Source of the DNA: Spartobacteria bacterium LR76
GTDB lineage: Bacteria > Verrucomicrobiota > Verrucomicrobiia > Chthoniobacterales > Terrimicrobiaceae
DNA: 64,000 nt
Reading direction: 5' to 3'
Assembly: GCA_003054655.1 (NCBI GenBank)
Contig: QAYZ01000015.1
Span: forward strand, 124,001 to 188,000
The position numbers and the translations under genes were made by a program. The notes beneath the pieces were generated by a model. That model did not search any database. It was not told the DNA's origin and worked only from the letters and a program-made list of their open reading frames with translations. This document shows, in pieces, positions 26,093 through 33,970 of the stretch. Position 1 is the first letter of the stretch; the number at the start of each line of letters is the position of its first letter.

Positions 26093-26132
26093 CTGAAAAT
26101 TGACCGGACGGAAGAGTAAATTCAATTTTCAG
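26093..26132. promoter_or_regulatory. Inverted repeat upstream of nifA
   Basis: CTGAAAATTGA (26093-26103) and TCAATTTTCAG (26122-26132) are perfect 11-bp complements separated by 18 bases. The AT-rich arms stand out in GC-rich surroundings. It lies between the XRE regulator stop and the nifA start. No T tract follows on the minus strand, so a transcription-factor site for nifA is more likely than a terminator. Confidence 0.6.
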
Positions 26133-26161
26133 ACGCAGCTTCCCTCACCGCGCCCGCCGCC

Positions 26162-27277
26162 TCATGGCGTCAAGACCCGGCCGGTCTCGCCGGTCTCGTA
26201 TCCCGGGATCTGCGAGATGGAACGGACGAACTTCCCGATGGCCAGATGGTCGATCAATGCCTCGAGAAGAGGCTTGCCCAGTTGATCCCGGCGTATCACC
26301 AGGTCAAATGCCACCTGCGACAGCGGGATGAAGTGCAGCCCATAGACCCGGGCAATCGATTCGCAGCCCAGACCCACATCAGCCAGTCCCGTCGCGATCC
26401 GTCGGGCACAGTCCGAGTGGCTCACGGTGATGGATTCGTACCCGGCGATCTCTGCTGCCGGCACGCCGTTGACCTTGAGCATCTCCTCCAGGTGATTGCG
26501 ACACCCGGAACCGGCCTCGCGATTGGCCAGCCGGATGCCTCCTCCGGGTAAATCGCCAAACCCTCGAAAGGCGTTCTCCCAGTTGCGCCCGACCATCCAT
26601 CCCTGCTCCCAGCGGGTGAAGCGCATGATCAGGCAGCTCTTGAGCAAGCCCAGCCGCTTCACTCCCTCGAGGTTGGCGTCGTCGTCCTCTCCAAAATGAA
26701 TTCCCGCGAGATGCACCTCGCCAGCGGCCAGACGCCGGAGGGCCACCGAGCTCCCACAGGGAATCCACACGCATCGCCCTTTCCCCGAGTGCCGCGATGC
26801 CGCTTCACAAAGCAGAGCCAGAGCGGGATCGCAGCCTGCGATAAAGAGATTCTCCGCCAGGTCGGACAAGTCCAGACTCGTTTCCGCAGCCGGGCCATCC
26901 GGTGTTTTCCGCAAAACGGCATCCGAGACCGACAGGCCGGCGCCGATCTTCGCGAGAAGATCGGACTCCCCCGCGATCCATCGCCCGTCGAGTTGCGCGA
27001 GATCCAGCCGCATCCCCTCCTCCGGGGTGTTGCCCACGATATGCACGGGCAGCACCGCAGGCGCCTCCTCTGCACCAAACAGACTCTCGACCGGGCAGTC
27101 CAGGGCACGCGCAAGGCGCAATGCCGTGTCGACTCGTGGAACCACCTGGTTCCGCTCGATTTGATTCAGCGATTGCCGCGTGATCCCTGCCACACGGGCC
27201 AATCCCGCCTGGGTCATATTTCGCCTCGCCCGCAGTTGAACGATGCGTTCCCCCGCTCTTTCGAGACCATCCGACAT
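26162..27277 (-). CDS. XRE-type regulator with periplasmic-binding-like ligand domain (probable Mo/W-responsive)
   Basis: A 371-aa protein. An XRE helix-turn-helix covers about residues 8-65 (NMTQAGLARVAGITRQSLNQ). From about residue 95 there is a binding-protein-like domain (LFIAGCDPALALLCEAASRH; GGGIRLANREAGSGCRNHLE; TVSHSDCARRIATGLADVGL), the PF12727 type often linked to molybdate or tungstate genes. It diverges from the PEP-CTERM/mod operon and borders nifA, and two AT-rich palindromes lie in the shared promoter. It is probably the local substitute for ModE. The ligand is inferred from context. Confidence 0.8.
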   Translation of the reverse strand: MSDGLERAGERIVQLRARRNMTQAGLARVAGITRQSLNQIERNQVVPRVDTALRLARALDCPVESLFGAEEAPAVLPVHIVGNTPEEGMRLDLAQLDGRWIAGESDLLAKIGAGLSVSDAVLRKTPDGPAAETSLDLSDLAENLFIAGCDPALALLCEAASRHSGKGRCVWIPCGSSVALRRLAAGEVHLAGIHFGEDDDANLEGVKRLGLLKSCLIMRFTRWEQGWMVGRNWENAFRGFGDLPGGGIRLANREAGSGCRNHLEEMLKVNGVPAAEIAGYESITVSHSDCARRIATGLADVGLGCESIARVYGLHFIPLSQVAFDLVIRRDQLGKPLLEALIDHLAIGKFVRSISQIPGYETGETGRVLTP

Positions 27278-27349
27278 GGAGGCCGATGCTCCGGAAAGCA
27301 GGAGACAACGTCAAGCACCGTTGACGCATCTCCCTAATATTGACTGATA

Positions 27350-27390
27350 TACTTTTTGCAAAAAGTAGTTTTTGTAAAATAATGTTTACA
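27350..27390. promoter_or_regulatory. Twin AT-rich palindromes between regulator and mod operon
   Basis: TACTTTTTG/CAAAAAGTA forms a perfect 18-bp palindrome at 27350-27367. Directly after it, TGTAAA (27373-27378) and TTTACA (27385-27390) form a second inverted repeat with a 6-base spacer. Both lie in the 244-base divergent region, 73-113 bases upstream of the regulator start. Likely operators for the XRE regulator. Confidence 0.65.
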
Positions 27391-27419
27391 TATTTCCATC
27401 TATTAGATTTTCTTCTTTT

Positions 27420-27521
27420 CCGGAAAGCGCAAGAAGGGCTGCCGGGTTGTTTTGGGTAGGCGCGGAGGGTCCGCGTGCTGGAATGCGCTGCAAATTAAGC
27501 AGTTCCTCCCAGAGCGCTTAA
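27420..27521 (+). promoter_or_regulatory. Structured 5' leader of the PEP-CTERM/mod operon
   Basis: Three possible stems precede the first gene. CCGG (27420-27423) pairs with CCGG (27442-27445), with AGC/GCT inside. CGCGGA (27461-27466) pairs with TCCGCG (27470-27475) around GGG. CTGC/GCAG is nested inside GCGCT/AGCGC close to the start codon. It may be a metal- or cofactor-responsive leader, but it could also be ordinary GC-rich folding. No match to the Moco/Tuco RNA consensus can be claimed by eye. Confidence 0.3.
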
Positions 27522-28451
27522 ATGCTGCCAAACAACCAAATACGCGCAGGGTCCGGCCAGGCGGTCGGAGGGTATCTGTCAAAAATAACTGCCGGTCAAC
27601 AATTTCCCAGGTTTCTCACCCTTGCCGCCCTCATCGGGCTATCGGCCACCGTACAAGCCACGGTATTGACATCCGGAACGTTCACCTCCGGAAGCGCCAC
27701 AAGCTGTATGGTCTTCAGCAATGGCACCTCATGGTCGGGAGGTGCTGTGGGAGTGCAAGGCTCCGAAAGCGTCACAACCGGAGGTGGCTCTGCTCTTGCA
27801 GCCAACGTCGCGTTCAAGTTCAACATCGGCTCGTTCATCGACTCGCTCAACAGCACATACGGCAGAGGAAACTGGGCGGTCTCCAATATCCAGCTATCGT
27901 TCCAGTACACGCTGTATGCCAACAAAAACCTGTTCAACTCCGGTGCAGGCACATTCGACATCTACTGGGTTGCTACAGATTCCTGGGTGCCGAATACGTC
28001 CAACCCGACATACGCGACGACCGCGGATGCACTCTCCACCTGGTCCGGTGGCCAGTCCCTGCTCGCCACGGAATACTACGACTGGACGACGCCGGGATAC
28101 ACAGGAACAACTGACGATCTCACATCGGGCCTTTGGGTTACCGACAAAAGCGGCATACGCCAGTCGACCCTTAGCTACGACCTCGGGAGCAACACATCAT
28201 TCCTGGACGACATCCTCACGGCCAGCGCGTCGGGAGATGACAACATCTCGCTCTACCTCATGTCCACCAGCGACTCGCTCGGACTGATTATCTTCACCAG
28301 TGGCACACCGGTCCTCCCGACACTGAGCTTCGATGTGGTGTCGGTTCCCGAGCCGGCAACTTATGCCCTTGCCCTGCTCGGAGCCGGAGCGGCCAGCTTC
28401 CTCCAGCGCAGGCGGCGAGCCGTCACGCCAACTCCGGACGCTCGCTCATAG
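27522..28451 (+). CDS. PEP-CTERM exported protein, first gene of mod operon
   Basis: A 309-aa protein. The N-terminal signal segment is FLTLAALIGLSATVQA. A beta-rich Ser/Thr/Gly body follows (SFIDSLNSTYGRGNWAVSNI; FDIYWVATDSWVPNTSNPT). It ends in a PEP-CTERM sorting signal: VPEPATYALALLGAGAAS, then an Arg cluster. Such signals are cleaved by exosortase and the protein is placed on the outer surface or in the matrix. The body is paralogous to residues ~20-255 of the next product. It opens the operon with modA/modB, and its TAG stop shares one base with the next GTG start. Confidence 0.82.
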   Translation: MLPNNQIRAGSGQAVGGYLSKITAGQQFPRFLTLAALIGLSATVQATVLTSGTFTSGSATSCMVFSNGTSWSGGAVGVQGSESVTTGGGSALAANVAFKFNIGSFIDSLNSTYGRGNWAVSNIQLSFQYTLYANKNLFNSGAGTFDIYWVATDSWVPNTSNPTYATTADALSTWSGGQSLLATEYYDWTTPGYTGTTDDLTSGLWVTDKSGIRQSTLSYDLGSNTSFLDDILTASASGDDNISLYLMSTSDSLGLIIFTSGTPVLPTLSFDVVSVPEPATYALALLGAGAASFLQRRRRAVTPTPDARS

Positions 28452-29977
28452 TGAAGACTCTCGGCTGGATCAGGCTTTTCCTGCTGGCCGGTATCGCTGG
28501 CCTGGCCGCGCCCTCACGCGCGGTCGAGCCAACGGTTTACTCGGACATCTCGAGCAATGACGCCTTCCTTCCCACCGGTTCGCTGGATAATCCCAATACC
28601 GGAGGAGACAATGCCGATCACGACCTGACCGATTGGAACTATGGCGATGCCGGCACTCTCGTCATCGCATCGGGCAATTCCCAGTACGTCGACCCGAACA
28701 CGGGGCAGACGATCAGCAAAGGAGAGTTTCAAAGCGTGATCATGTTCAGCTCCGCCGAGGCCATCACGCTTTTCGACGCGACCTACGGCGCTGGCAACTG
28801 GGTCATCACCTCCATTGCGCTGAGCTTTGCCAGCAACTGGGCCGACGCAGGGGCGATCCCCAACAACCCGATCTTCGGCATGATCCAGGGAGGCGAGTTC
28901 GTCATCGAGTGGCTTTCCGACGACGACTGGGTGCAAGGGACGGGAAATCCCAGCAATCCGACTCAGGATGGAGTCACCTATGATTCGCTCTCCACACTGC
29001 TGGTCAGCGAGCACGAGGTGCTGGGATCATATACCTACGATCCTCCCGGGAGCAGCGTTCGTCTCACGTGGAACCTGCCATTGACCGACAATCTCATCGC
29101 CGACATCTCCGCCGGAGACGACCTCTCCTTCCTGATGTATGCGGGAGATGACACCATCAACTATCTCTTCAACTCGAACCGCTACGGGAACGACAACGAG
29201 CCAAAGATCATCATCACCGCCATCCCGGAGCCATCTGTACTCGGACTTGCCATGGTGGGAGGACTGTTTGCACTCGGCAGGCGCTTTCGCCGCATGGCTT
29301 TCACCCTCCCGGAGGTGCTCGTTGCCATCAGCCTGATCGCCATTGCGGCCAGCGTGACTACCAACTGGATCAACTCCGGGATCGAGAAAGCCCGCGGCAT
29401 CGAATGCACCGGAAATCTCCGGCAATGGGGCGTGGCCTTGCAACTCTACATCCAGGATCACGACGGCTTCCTCCCCCGGCGCGGCCAGGGAGTCCGCCCG
29501 GTGACCGTGATCGACCGCGATGAGGACTGGTTCAACAACCTGCCTCCTTATCTCGAGATGAGTCCATACAAGGAGCTCTACGCCAGGGGGCAGGTGCCCA
29601 GGCCTGGGAGGCGCAGCGTGTTTCTCTGCCCGAGCGCCACGATCCCGGCAGACTGCCAGCATTTCATCAGCTACGGGATGAACATGTACCTCTCGCGCTG
29701 GGACCAGCGGGACGCCAGCCGGATCATGCAGTTGCCCAGGCCGTCGAGCCTCGCCTTCCTGGCCGACTCGCCCGGAGGCTACGCCTCCACGGTGCCCTCG
29801 GGCAGCGAGTACTCGGTCGTCGCGCGCCACTCGGGCGGAGCAAACGTGGTTTTCGTCGACGGCCACGTGCAGAGATTTCCCGGCGGGTACCTCGGCTGCG
29901 GATCAGGAGATATTTCCCAACCCGACGTACGATGGAAGACCGAGGTCGCCGGAGACACTTGGAAGCCCAACCTATGA
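28451..29977 (+). CDS. In-frame fusion: PEP-CTERM protein joined to H-X9-DG prepilin
   Basis: A 508-aa protein from GTG 28451. Residues 1-25 are a signal peptide. Residues ~25-255 are a paralogue of the preceding protein (FDATYGAGNWVITSIALSFA; FVIEWLSDDDWVQGTGNPS). Residues ~258-281 are a complete PEP-CTERM signal (IPEPSVLGLAMVGGLFALG then RRFRR). Residue 282 is Met (29294), beginning a prepilin: MAFTLPEVLVAISLIAIAAS, with Glu at +5 after an Ala/Phe cut. A body with the H-X9-DG motif follows (RHSGGANVVFVDGH). No stop separates the halves. Internal initiation at 29294 is possible but has only a weak upstream GGCAGG. It overlaps the next gene by ATGA. Confidence 0.85.
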   Translation: MKTLGWIRLFLLAGIAGLAAPSRAVEPTVYSDISSNDAFLPTGSLDNPNTGGDNADHDLTDWNYGDAGTLVIASGNSQYVDPNTGQTISKGEFQSVIMFSSAEAITLFDATYGAGNWVITSIALSFASNWADAGAIPNNPIFGMIQGGEFVIEWLSDDDWVQGTGNPSNPTQDGVTYDSLSTLLVSEHEVLGSYTYDPPGSSVRLTWNLPLTDNLIADISAGDDLSFLMYAGDDTINYLFNSNRYGNDNEPKIIITAIPEPSVLGLAMVGGLFALGRRFRRMAFTLPEVLVAISLIAIAASVTTNWINSGIEKARGIECTGNLRQWGVALQLYIQDHDGFLPRRGQGVRPVTVIDRDEDWFNNLPPYLEMSPYKELYARGQVPRPGRRSVFLCPSATIPADCQHFISYGMNMYLSRWDQRDASRIMQLPRPSSLAFLADSPGGYASTVPSGSEYSVVARHSGGANVVFVDGHVQRFPGGYLGCGSGDISQPDVRWKTEVAGDTWKPNL

Positions 29978-30846
29978 AACCACTCCTTCAGCGCAGGCGA
30001 GCCCTCACGCTTCTTGCGGCATCAATCCTGCTCGTCTCGCAGTCGTCGTGCCATCGCAACTCTCCCTCCGCCGCCGATCCAGTCAAGGTCGCCATCATCG
30101 GGGGATTCATGACGACGGGTATGTGGGAGGCGGTCACGGCGGAGTTTACGCGGGAAACCGGGATTCCCGTGGAGGTCGTGAGCACAGGACCCAAGGAAAT
30201 CATCGATACGGCCTTTCGCAAGGGAGGCATTGATCTCATCACCATGCATTCCAGCGATGTGGCGACCAATCTGGTCGCCGACGGCCTGGGGGTCGCCATG
30301 CGCCCCTGGGCGCGCAACGAACTCGTCATCGTCGGTCCGTCGGATGATCCCGCCCGCATTCGCGGTCTGAAGAGCGGCGCGGAAGCCGTGGCACGCATCG
30401 CCGCAGCCAAGGCCTCCTTTGTCGAGGCGCGGAATGTCGGCAGCCAGACGGTCTGCGCTCGCCTGTGGAAGCTCGCGGGCATTCACCCCGAGGGCGGCTG
30501 GCTCATTCCGGACGAAAGCCCGGCGCCGCAACGCGTGGTGGAGTTTGCCTCCGCTCGCCACGCCTACGTGATCGTGGGCCGAATCCCCATGCTCAGCGGC
30601 AAAATCCCCAATGCCGGGATGGAGATCCTCGTCGAGGGCGACCCGGAGATGCGGCGACCGTATGTGGTCATCGAGGCCAATCCCGCGAAGCGGCTGGGAA
30701 ACAATCCGGCAGGCGCAAAAAAGCTCGCCGATTTCCTGACCTCCCCGGCGGGCCAGATCGCTCTCTCCCGGTTTGCCGAACGCCAGGGGGGAAACGCCCC
30801 GATCTTCTATCCCGTAGCACCTGTCAATACAACTCACCAAGGATAA
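29974..30846 (+). CDS. Substrate-binding lipoprotein, probable molybdate/tungstate type
   Basis: A 290-aa protein. The N-terminal signal ends at a lipobox-like SQSSC (Cys26). The body is a periplasmic binding protein of the extracellular PBP family (VKVAIIGGFMTTGMWEAVTA; GPKEIIDTAFRKGGIDLITM; PAGAKKLADFLTSPAGQIAL). It resembles tungstate/molybdate-type binders more than amino-acid binders. Start 29974 overlaps the fusion-gene stop (ATGA), and modA follows after 3 bases, so it is translationally tied to both. Exact ligand uncertain. Confidence 0.75.
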   Translation: MKPLLQRRRALTLLAASILLVSQSSCHRNSPSAADPVKVAIIGGFMTTGMWEAVTAEFTRETGIPVEVVSTGPKEIIDTAFRKGGIDLITMHSSDVATNLVADGLGVAMRPWARNELVIVGPSDDPARIRGLKSGAEAVARIAAAKASFVEARNVGSQTVCARLWKLAGIHPEGGWLIPDESPAPQRVVEFASARHAYVIVGRIPMLSGKIPNAGMEILVEGDPEMRRPYVVIEANPAKRLGNNPAGAKKLADFLTSPAGQIALSRFAERQGGNAPIFYPVAPVNTTHQG

Positions 30847-30849
30847 CCC

Positions 30850-31620
30850 ATGAAACGCCAGATCATCAAATACCTCCTGGGAAGCGCCATCGCCTTCGCC
30901 GCGGCCATTTCCTCCCTCCCAGCCCAGACCATCGTGGTTTCTGCCGCTGCCAGTTTGAAAGAAGCCCTGGCCGATGTGAATGCAGCCTTCTCCGCAAGGA
31001 ATCCCGGCATCGCCATCGACCTGAACCTCGCGGGTTCCGGAGCGCTCCAGCAGCAAATCGAGCAGGGCGCGCCGGTCGATGTCTTCATCTCCGCCGCGAC
31101 CAGGCAGATGGATGCGCTCAACGCCAAGGGACTGCTCCTGGAGGGGTCGGTCTTCGATCTTCTCGGCAACAAGGTCGTGCTGGTCGGTCCTCCGGGCGCC
31201 ACGGCACCCGCCGGCTTTGCCGCCCTGGCCGATGCATCGGTAAAACACATCGCCATCGGTGAACCGGGCAGCGTGCCAGCCGGCCAGTACGCCCAGCAGA
31301 TATTTGCCTTTTACAAGATCACCGAGGCCGTGAAGCCCAAGCTGATTTTTGCCAAGGATGTCCGCATGGTCCTGACGTATGCGGAAACGGGCAATGTCGA
31401 TGCAGGCGTGGTCTACATGACGGATGCAAAGCAATCCGGCAAAGTCGCCATCCTCGCCGAGGCACCCGCAGGGTCGCACGATCCGGTCGTTTATCCCGCG
31501 GCCATCATCAAGACCGCACGCCAACCCGCCGCCGCCCAGACCTATCTCGCCTTCCTGAAATCAACCGAGGCAGCCGAGCTTTTCACCAAGCGGGGGTTTG
31601 AGATACTTACCAAACGCTGA
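30850..31620 (+). CDS. modA: Molybdate ABC transporter binding protein ModA
   Basis: A 256-aa protein. A cleavable signal (GSAIAFAAAISSLPAQT) precedes the ModA start of the mature chain, IVVSAAASLKEALADVNAAF, and the family stretches ALQQQIEQGAPVDVFISAAT and AETGNVDAGVVYMTDAK follow. It binds molybdate or tungstate in the periplasm for the nitrogenase cofactor. Its stop shares one base with the modB start. Confidence 0.92.
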   Translation: MKRQIIKYLLGSAIAFAAAISSLPAQTIVVSAAASLKEALADVNAAFSARNPGIAIDLNLAGSGALQQQIEQGAPVDVFISAATRQMDALNAKGLLLEGSVFDLLGNKVVLVGPPGATAPAGFAALADASVKHIAIGEPGSVPAGQYAQQIFAFYKITEAVKPKLIFAKDVRMVLTYAETGNVDAGVVYMTDAKQSGKVAILAEAPAGSHDPVVYPAAIIKTARQPAAAQTYLAFLKSTEAAELFTKRGFEILTKR

Positions 31621-32285
31621 TGGATACCACGCCGATCTGGTTGAGCCTCAAGACAACCGTCACAGCGACGGCCATCACCTTCGTGCTCGGCATCATTGCC
31701 GCACGCTGGAGATTCGGTGCTCGCGGTCATTGGGTCGGCGTGGTGGATGCCCTGCTACTCCTGCCTCTGGCGCTCCCGCCGACCGTCATCGGCCTCGCGC
31801 TGCTGTTGTTCTTCGGGCGCAACTCACCCGTCGGCGCACTTCTGACGGATATCGGCGTCGACGTCATCTTCTCCTGGCAGGCGACCGTCATCACAGCAGT
31901 GGTCGCCTCGTTTCCGCTGATGTATCAATCCGCCTACGCCGCCTTTCAGCAAATCGACACCGAGCTCCTCGATGTCGGTCGCCTGTACGGCATGAATGAA
32001 TGGCAGCTCCTCTGGCGTGTCATGCTCGCCCTCGCCTGGCCGGGCATCCTCGTCGGCACGATCCTGAGCTTTGTCCGGGCGCTGGGGGAGTTTGGGGCGA
32101 CCCTCATGCTGGCGGGCAGCATTCCCGGCCGTACCCAGACGATTCCCCTCGCCATCTTTTTTCATGTCGAGAGCGGCGAGCTTTATCAGGCTGCCCTGCT
32201 CTCGCTGGTGACGTTGGGGCTCTCTGTCCTCGTGCTCCTGGTGGTGCGCCTGCCACAATCCATGAAGGTGCCGCTTCGCAGGTGA
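31620..32285 (+). CDS. modB: Molybdate ABC transporter permease ModB
   Basis: A 221-aa inner-membrane protein with about five hydrophobic segments. It carries the ModB stretches LPPTVIGLALLLFFGRNSP and DTELLDVGRLYGMNEWQLLW, and the EAA-type loop RALGEFGATLMLAGSIPGRT. Its ATPase partner ModC is not encoded here: the next gene, 6 bases away, is a convergent esterase. The transporter must borrow an ATPase from elsewhere or use a distant modC. Confidence 0.93.
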   Translation: MDTTPIWLSLKTTVTATAITFVLGIIAARWRFGARGHWVGVVDALLLLPLALPPTVIGLALLLFFGRNSPVGALLTDIGVDVIFSWQATVITAVVASFPLMYQSAYAAFQQIDTELLDVGRLYGMNEWQLLWRVMLALAWPGILVGTILSFVRALGEFGATLMLAGSIPGRTQTIPLAIFFHVESGELYQAALLSLVTLGLSVLVLLVVRLPQSMKVPLRR

Positions 32286-32291
32286 CCCGGG

Positions 32292-33662
32292 TTATTTGAA
32301 CGGATCGACCCGGAAGCCCTCCGGGGAAATCGGCAGCGGCTTGCCCTGCTGAAGGGCTGCCAGCCAATTCGCGCTCTCGACCATGTAAAGTCCCTGCGCT
32401 CCGCCCGTGCCGTGGTGGTTGGAACGCGTCATGATGATGAGCTCCTTGGGGGCCTGGATCGCGTTGAATGCGGCGATGACACCGAACGGCCGCGATGTAT
32501 CATCGATCAATCCCACCGAAACCAAAGACGGGCACTTCACCCGTGCGGCGAAGTACGCGGCATCAAAATAACCTGCCGTCGTGGCGACCCTGGCCGGGTC
32601 GCGATCTCGCGGCCCCCAGTTGGAAAGCCAGTACGGCCAGCCGAAGGCCCGGGCGGGATTGGCTTTCGGTCCATAGACATCGCACCCGGCGGGCACATTG
32701 ACCATCAGCCCGGTGGCTTTGGGAAATAGTGCCGCCGTGGCAAAGCCTTGCAACCCGCCCTGCGAGGTTCCCGTCACGATGAGCGTCTTGCCATCCCAGT
32801 CGGGCCGGGAAGCGAGATACTCCGCCGCTCGTACGCAGCCAAGCAGCATGCGGAGAAAGTACGACTGCTCGCGATCCTCGCTCCCCATGTAGACATAGTT
32901 TTTCAGGTCTCCGTCCTTCTTCTGTTTGTAAAAATCTTCGGGTTCGTCGATCGGGAGATCGTGGGCGCTGATGTTGAGCGCGAGCCAGCCCTTCGCTGCA
33001 CGATTGGTCACCTCGTCTTTTTTCAGCGGATAGACACCCGCGTACTGCAGGATCAGCACGGCGGGAAACTTCTCCCCCGTCGTCGGGCGGGCGAGCTGCC
33101 CCTGGACATGAGTCCCTCGGATGTTGTCGAGCGTGACCTTGTAATAATCCGTGCCGGGAGGATTCGCTGCCTCGGCCTTCTGAAGCACCGGATTCACGGG
33201 CACGGCGGCGAGTTCCTTCAGCTTTTCACTCCAGAACGAATCAAAATCCGCCGGGGCTGGCTGGGAAAGCTGCACCTTTTGCCAATCAAACATCCCGCCC
33301 CCGACTCCGATAGGGAGGCCATTGCCTCCCGGTTTGCGCACAGAGAGCATCAACGCGCCCGGTTCCGCCCGGCTGCCCGCGACCGTGGCGGGACCAGCAC
33401 TCAGATCGATCTGCCCACTGCTCACCACGCCCTCGCCGTCTTTCTTCACGGTATACTCAAGCAGGCCGATCTTTGTCCGATCCGCCTTCGCATCGGCCAG
33501 ATCAACCGTCCACGTGACGGTATCTCCGGAGGAGTAGAGTCCATCTTTGCGGTCGGGCGTGATCGAGAGGGCAATCGCCTCATCCGCACGCACCTCGGGA
33601 GAGGCCGCCAGACAGGACAACAGAATCAACGCAATAGTTGCGTAACGCGTGAGGGAGTTCAT
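32292..33662 (-). CDS. Exported acetyl-xylan-esterase-like (CE7/AXE1) hydrolase
   Basis: A 456-aa protein with a signal peptide (YATIALILLSCLAASPEVRA). An N-terminal beta-sandwich-like region (residues ~30-115) precedes an alpha/beta-hydrolase AXE1 domain: DFDSFWSEKLKELAAVPVNP, the nucleophile elbow VTGTSQGGLQGFA, and the late His in RSNHHGTGG. CE7 enzymes deacetylate xylo-oligosaccharides and related acetylated compounds. It is a paralogue of the esterase at 40726-42120, and the two flank the Verru_Chthon cassette. Confidence 0.85.
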   Translation of the reverse strand: MNSLTRYATIALILLSCLAASPEVRADEAIALSITPDRKDGLYSSGDTVTWTVDLADAKADRTKIGLLEYTVKKDGEGVVSSGQIDLSAGPATVAGSRAEPGALMLSVRKPGGNGLPIGVGGGMFDWQKVQLSQPAPADFDSFWSEKLKELAAVPVNPVLQKAEAANPPGTDYYKVTLDNIRGTHVQGQLARPTTGEKFPAVLILQYAGVYPLKKDEVTNRAAKGWLALNISAHDLPIDEPEDFYKQKKDGDLKNYVYMGSEDREQSYFLRMLLGCVRAAEYLASRPDWDGKTLIVTGTSQGGLQGFATAALFPKATGLMVNVPAGCDVYGPKANPARAFGWPYWLSNWGPRDRDPARVATTAGYFDAAYFAARVKCPSLVSVGLIDDTSRPFGVIAAFNAIQAPKELIIMTRSNHHGTGGAQGLYMVESANWLAALQQGKPLPISPEGFRVDPFK

Positions 33663-33970
33663 GAATTAGGGAGTTTGTTAACTGCTTCATCGTAGGTATC
33701 TTTAAACAGCCCCTTCCACAGGAAGAAAATTCTCCCTATAGTATACTCATTCCCTCCCAGCGCCGTCCCCTCGGTGTCCCCGTAATTCCGCGATATTCCG
33801 AATGTCGCACCCCCCCGTGCACCACAATCGAAAACACCTCTTTCCCCCTCTGCTCTATCGTTAGAATTTAAGAAGAATGGAAACGCGTAGGTCGGGTCCT
33901 AGTGTATATACAAAGCAAAACGACAGACCCGGATGATTCCGCCGATGTCCCCCCAGAGAACCTATCACCG
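33663..33970. other. Divergent intergenic region before the Verru_Chthon cassette
   Basis: A 308-base gap between the CE7 gene and the first cassette gene. It is AT-richer and should hold promoters in both directions. The palindrome AGTATACT lies near 33740. The cassette D frame stays open back to a GTG at 33902, but a prepilin leader is best formed from 33971. No RNA or repeat array is seen. Confidence 0.5.
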
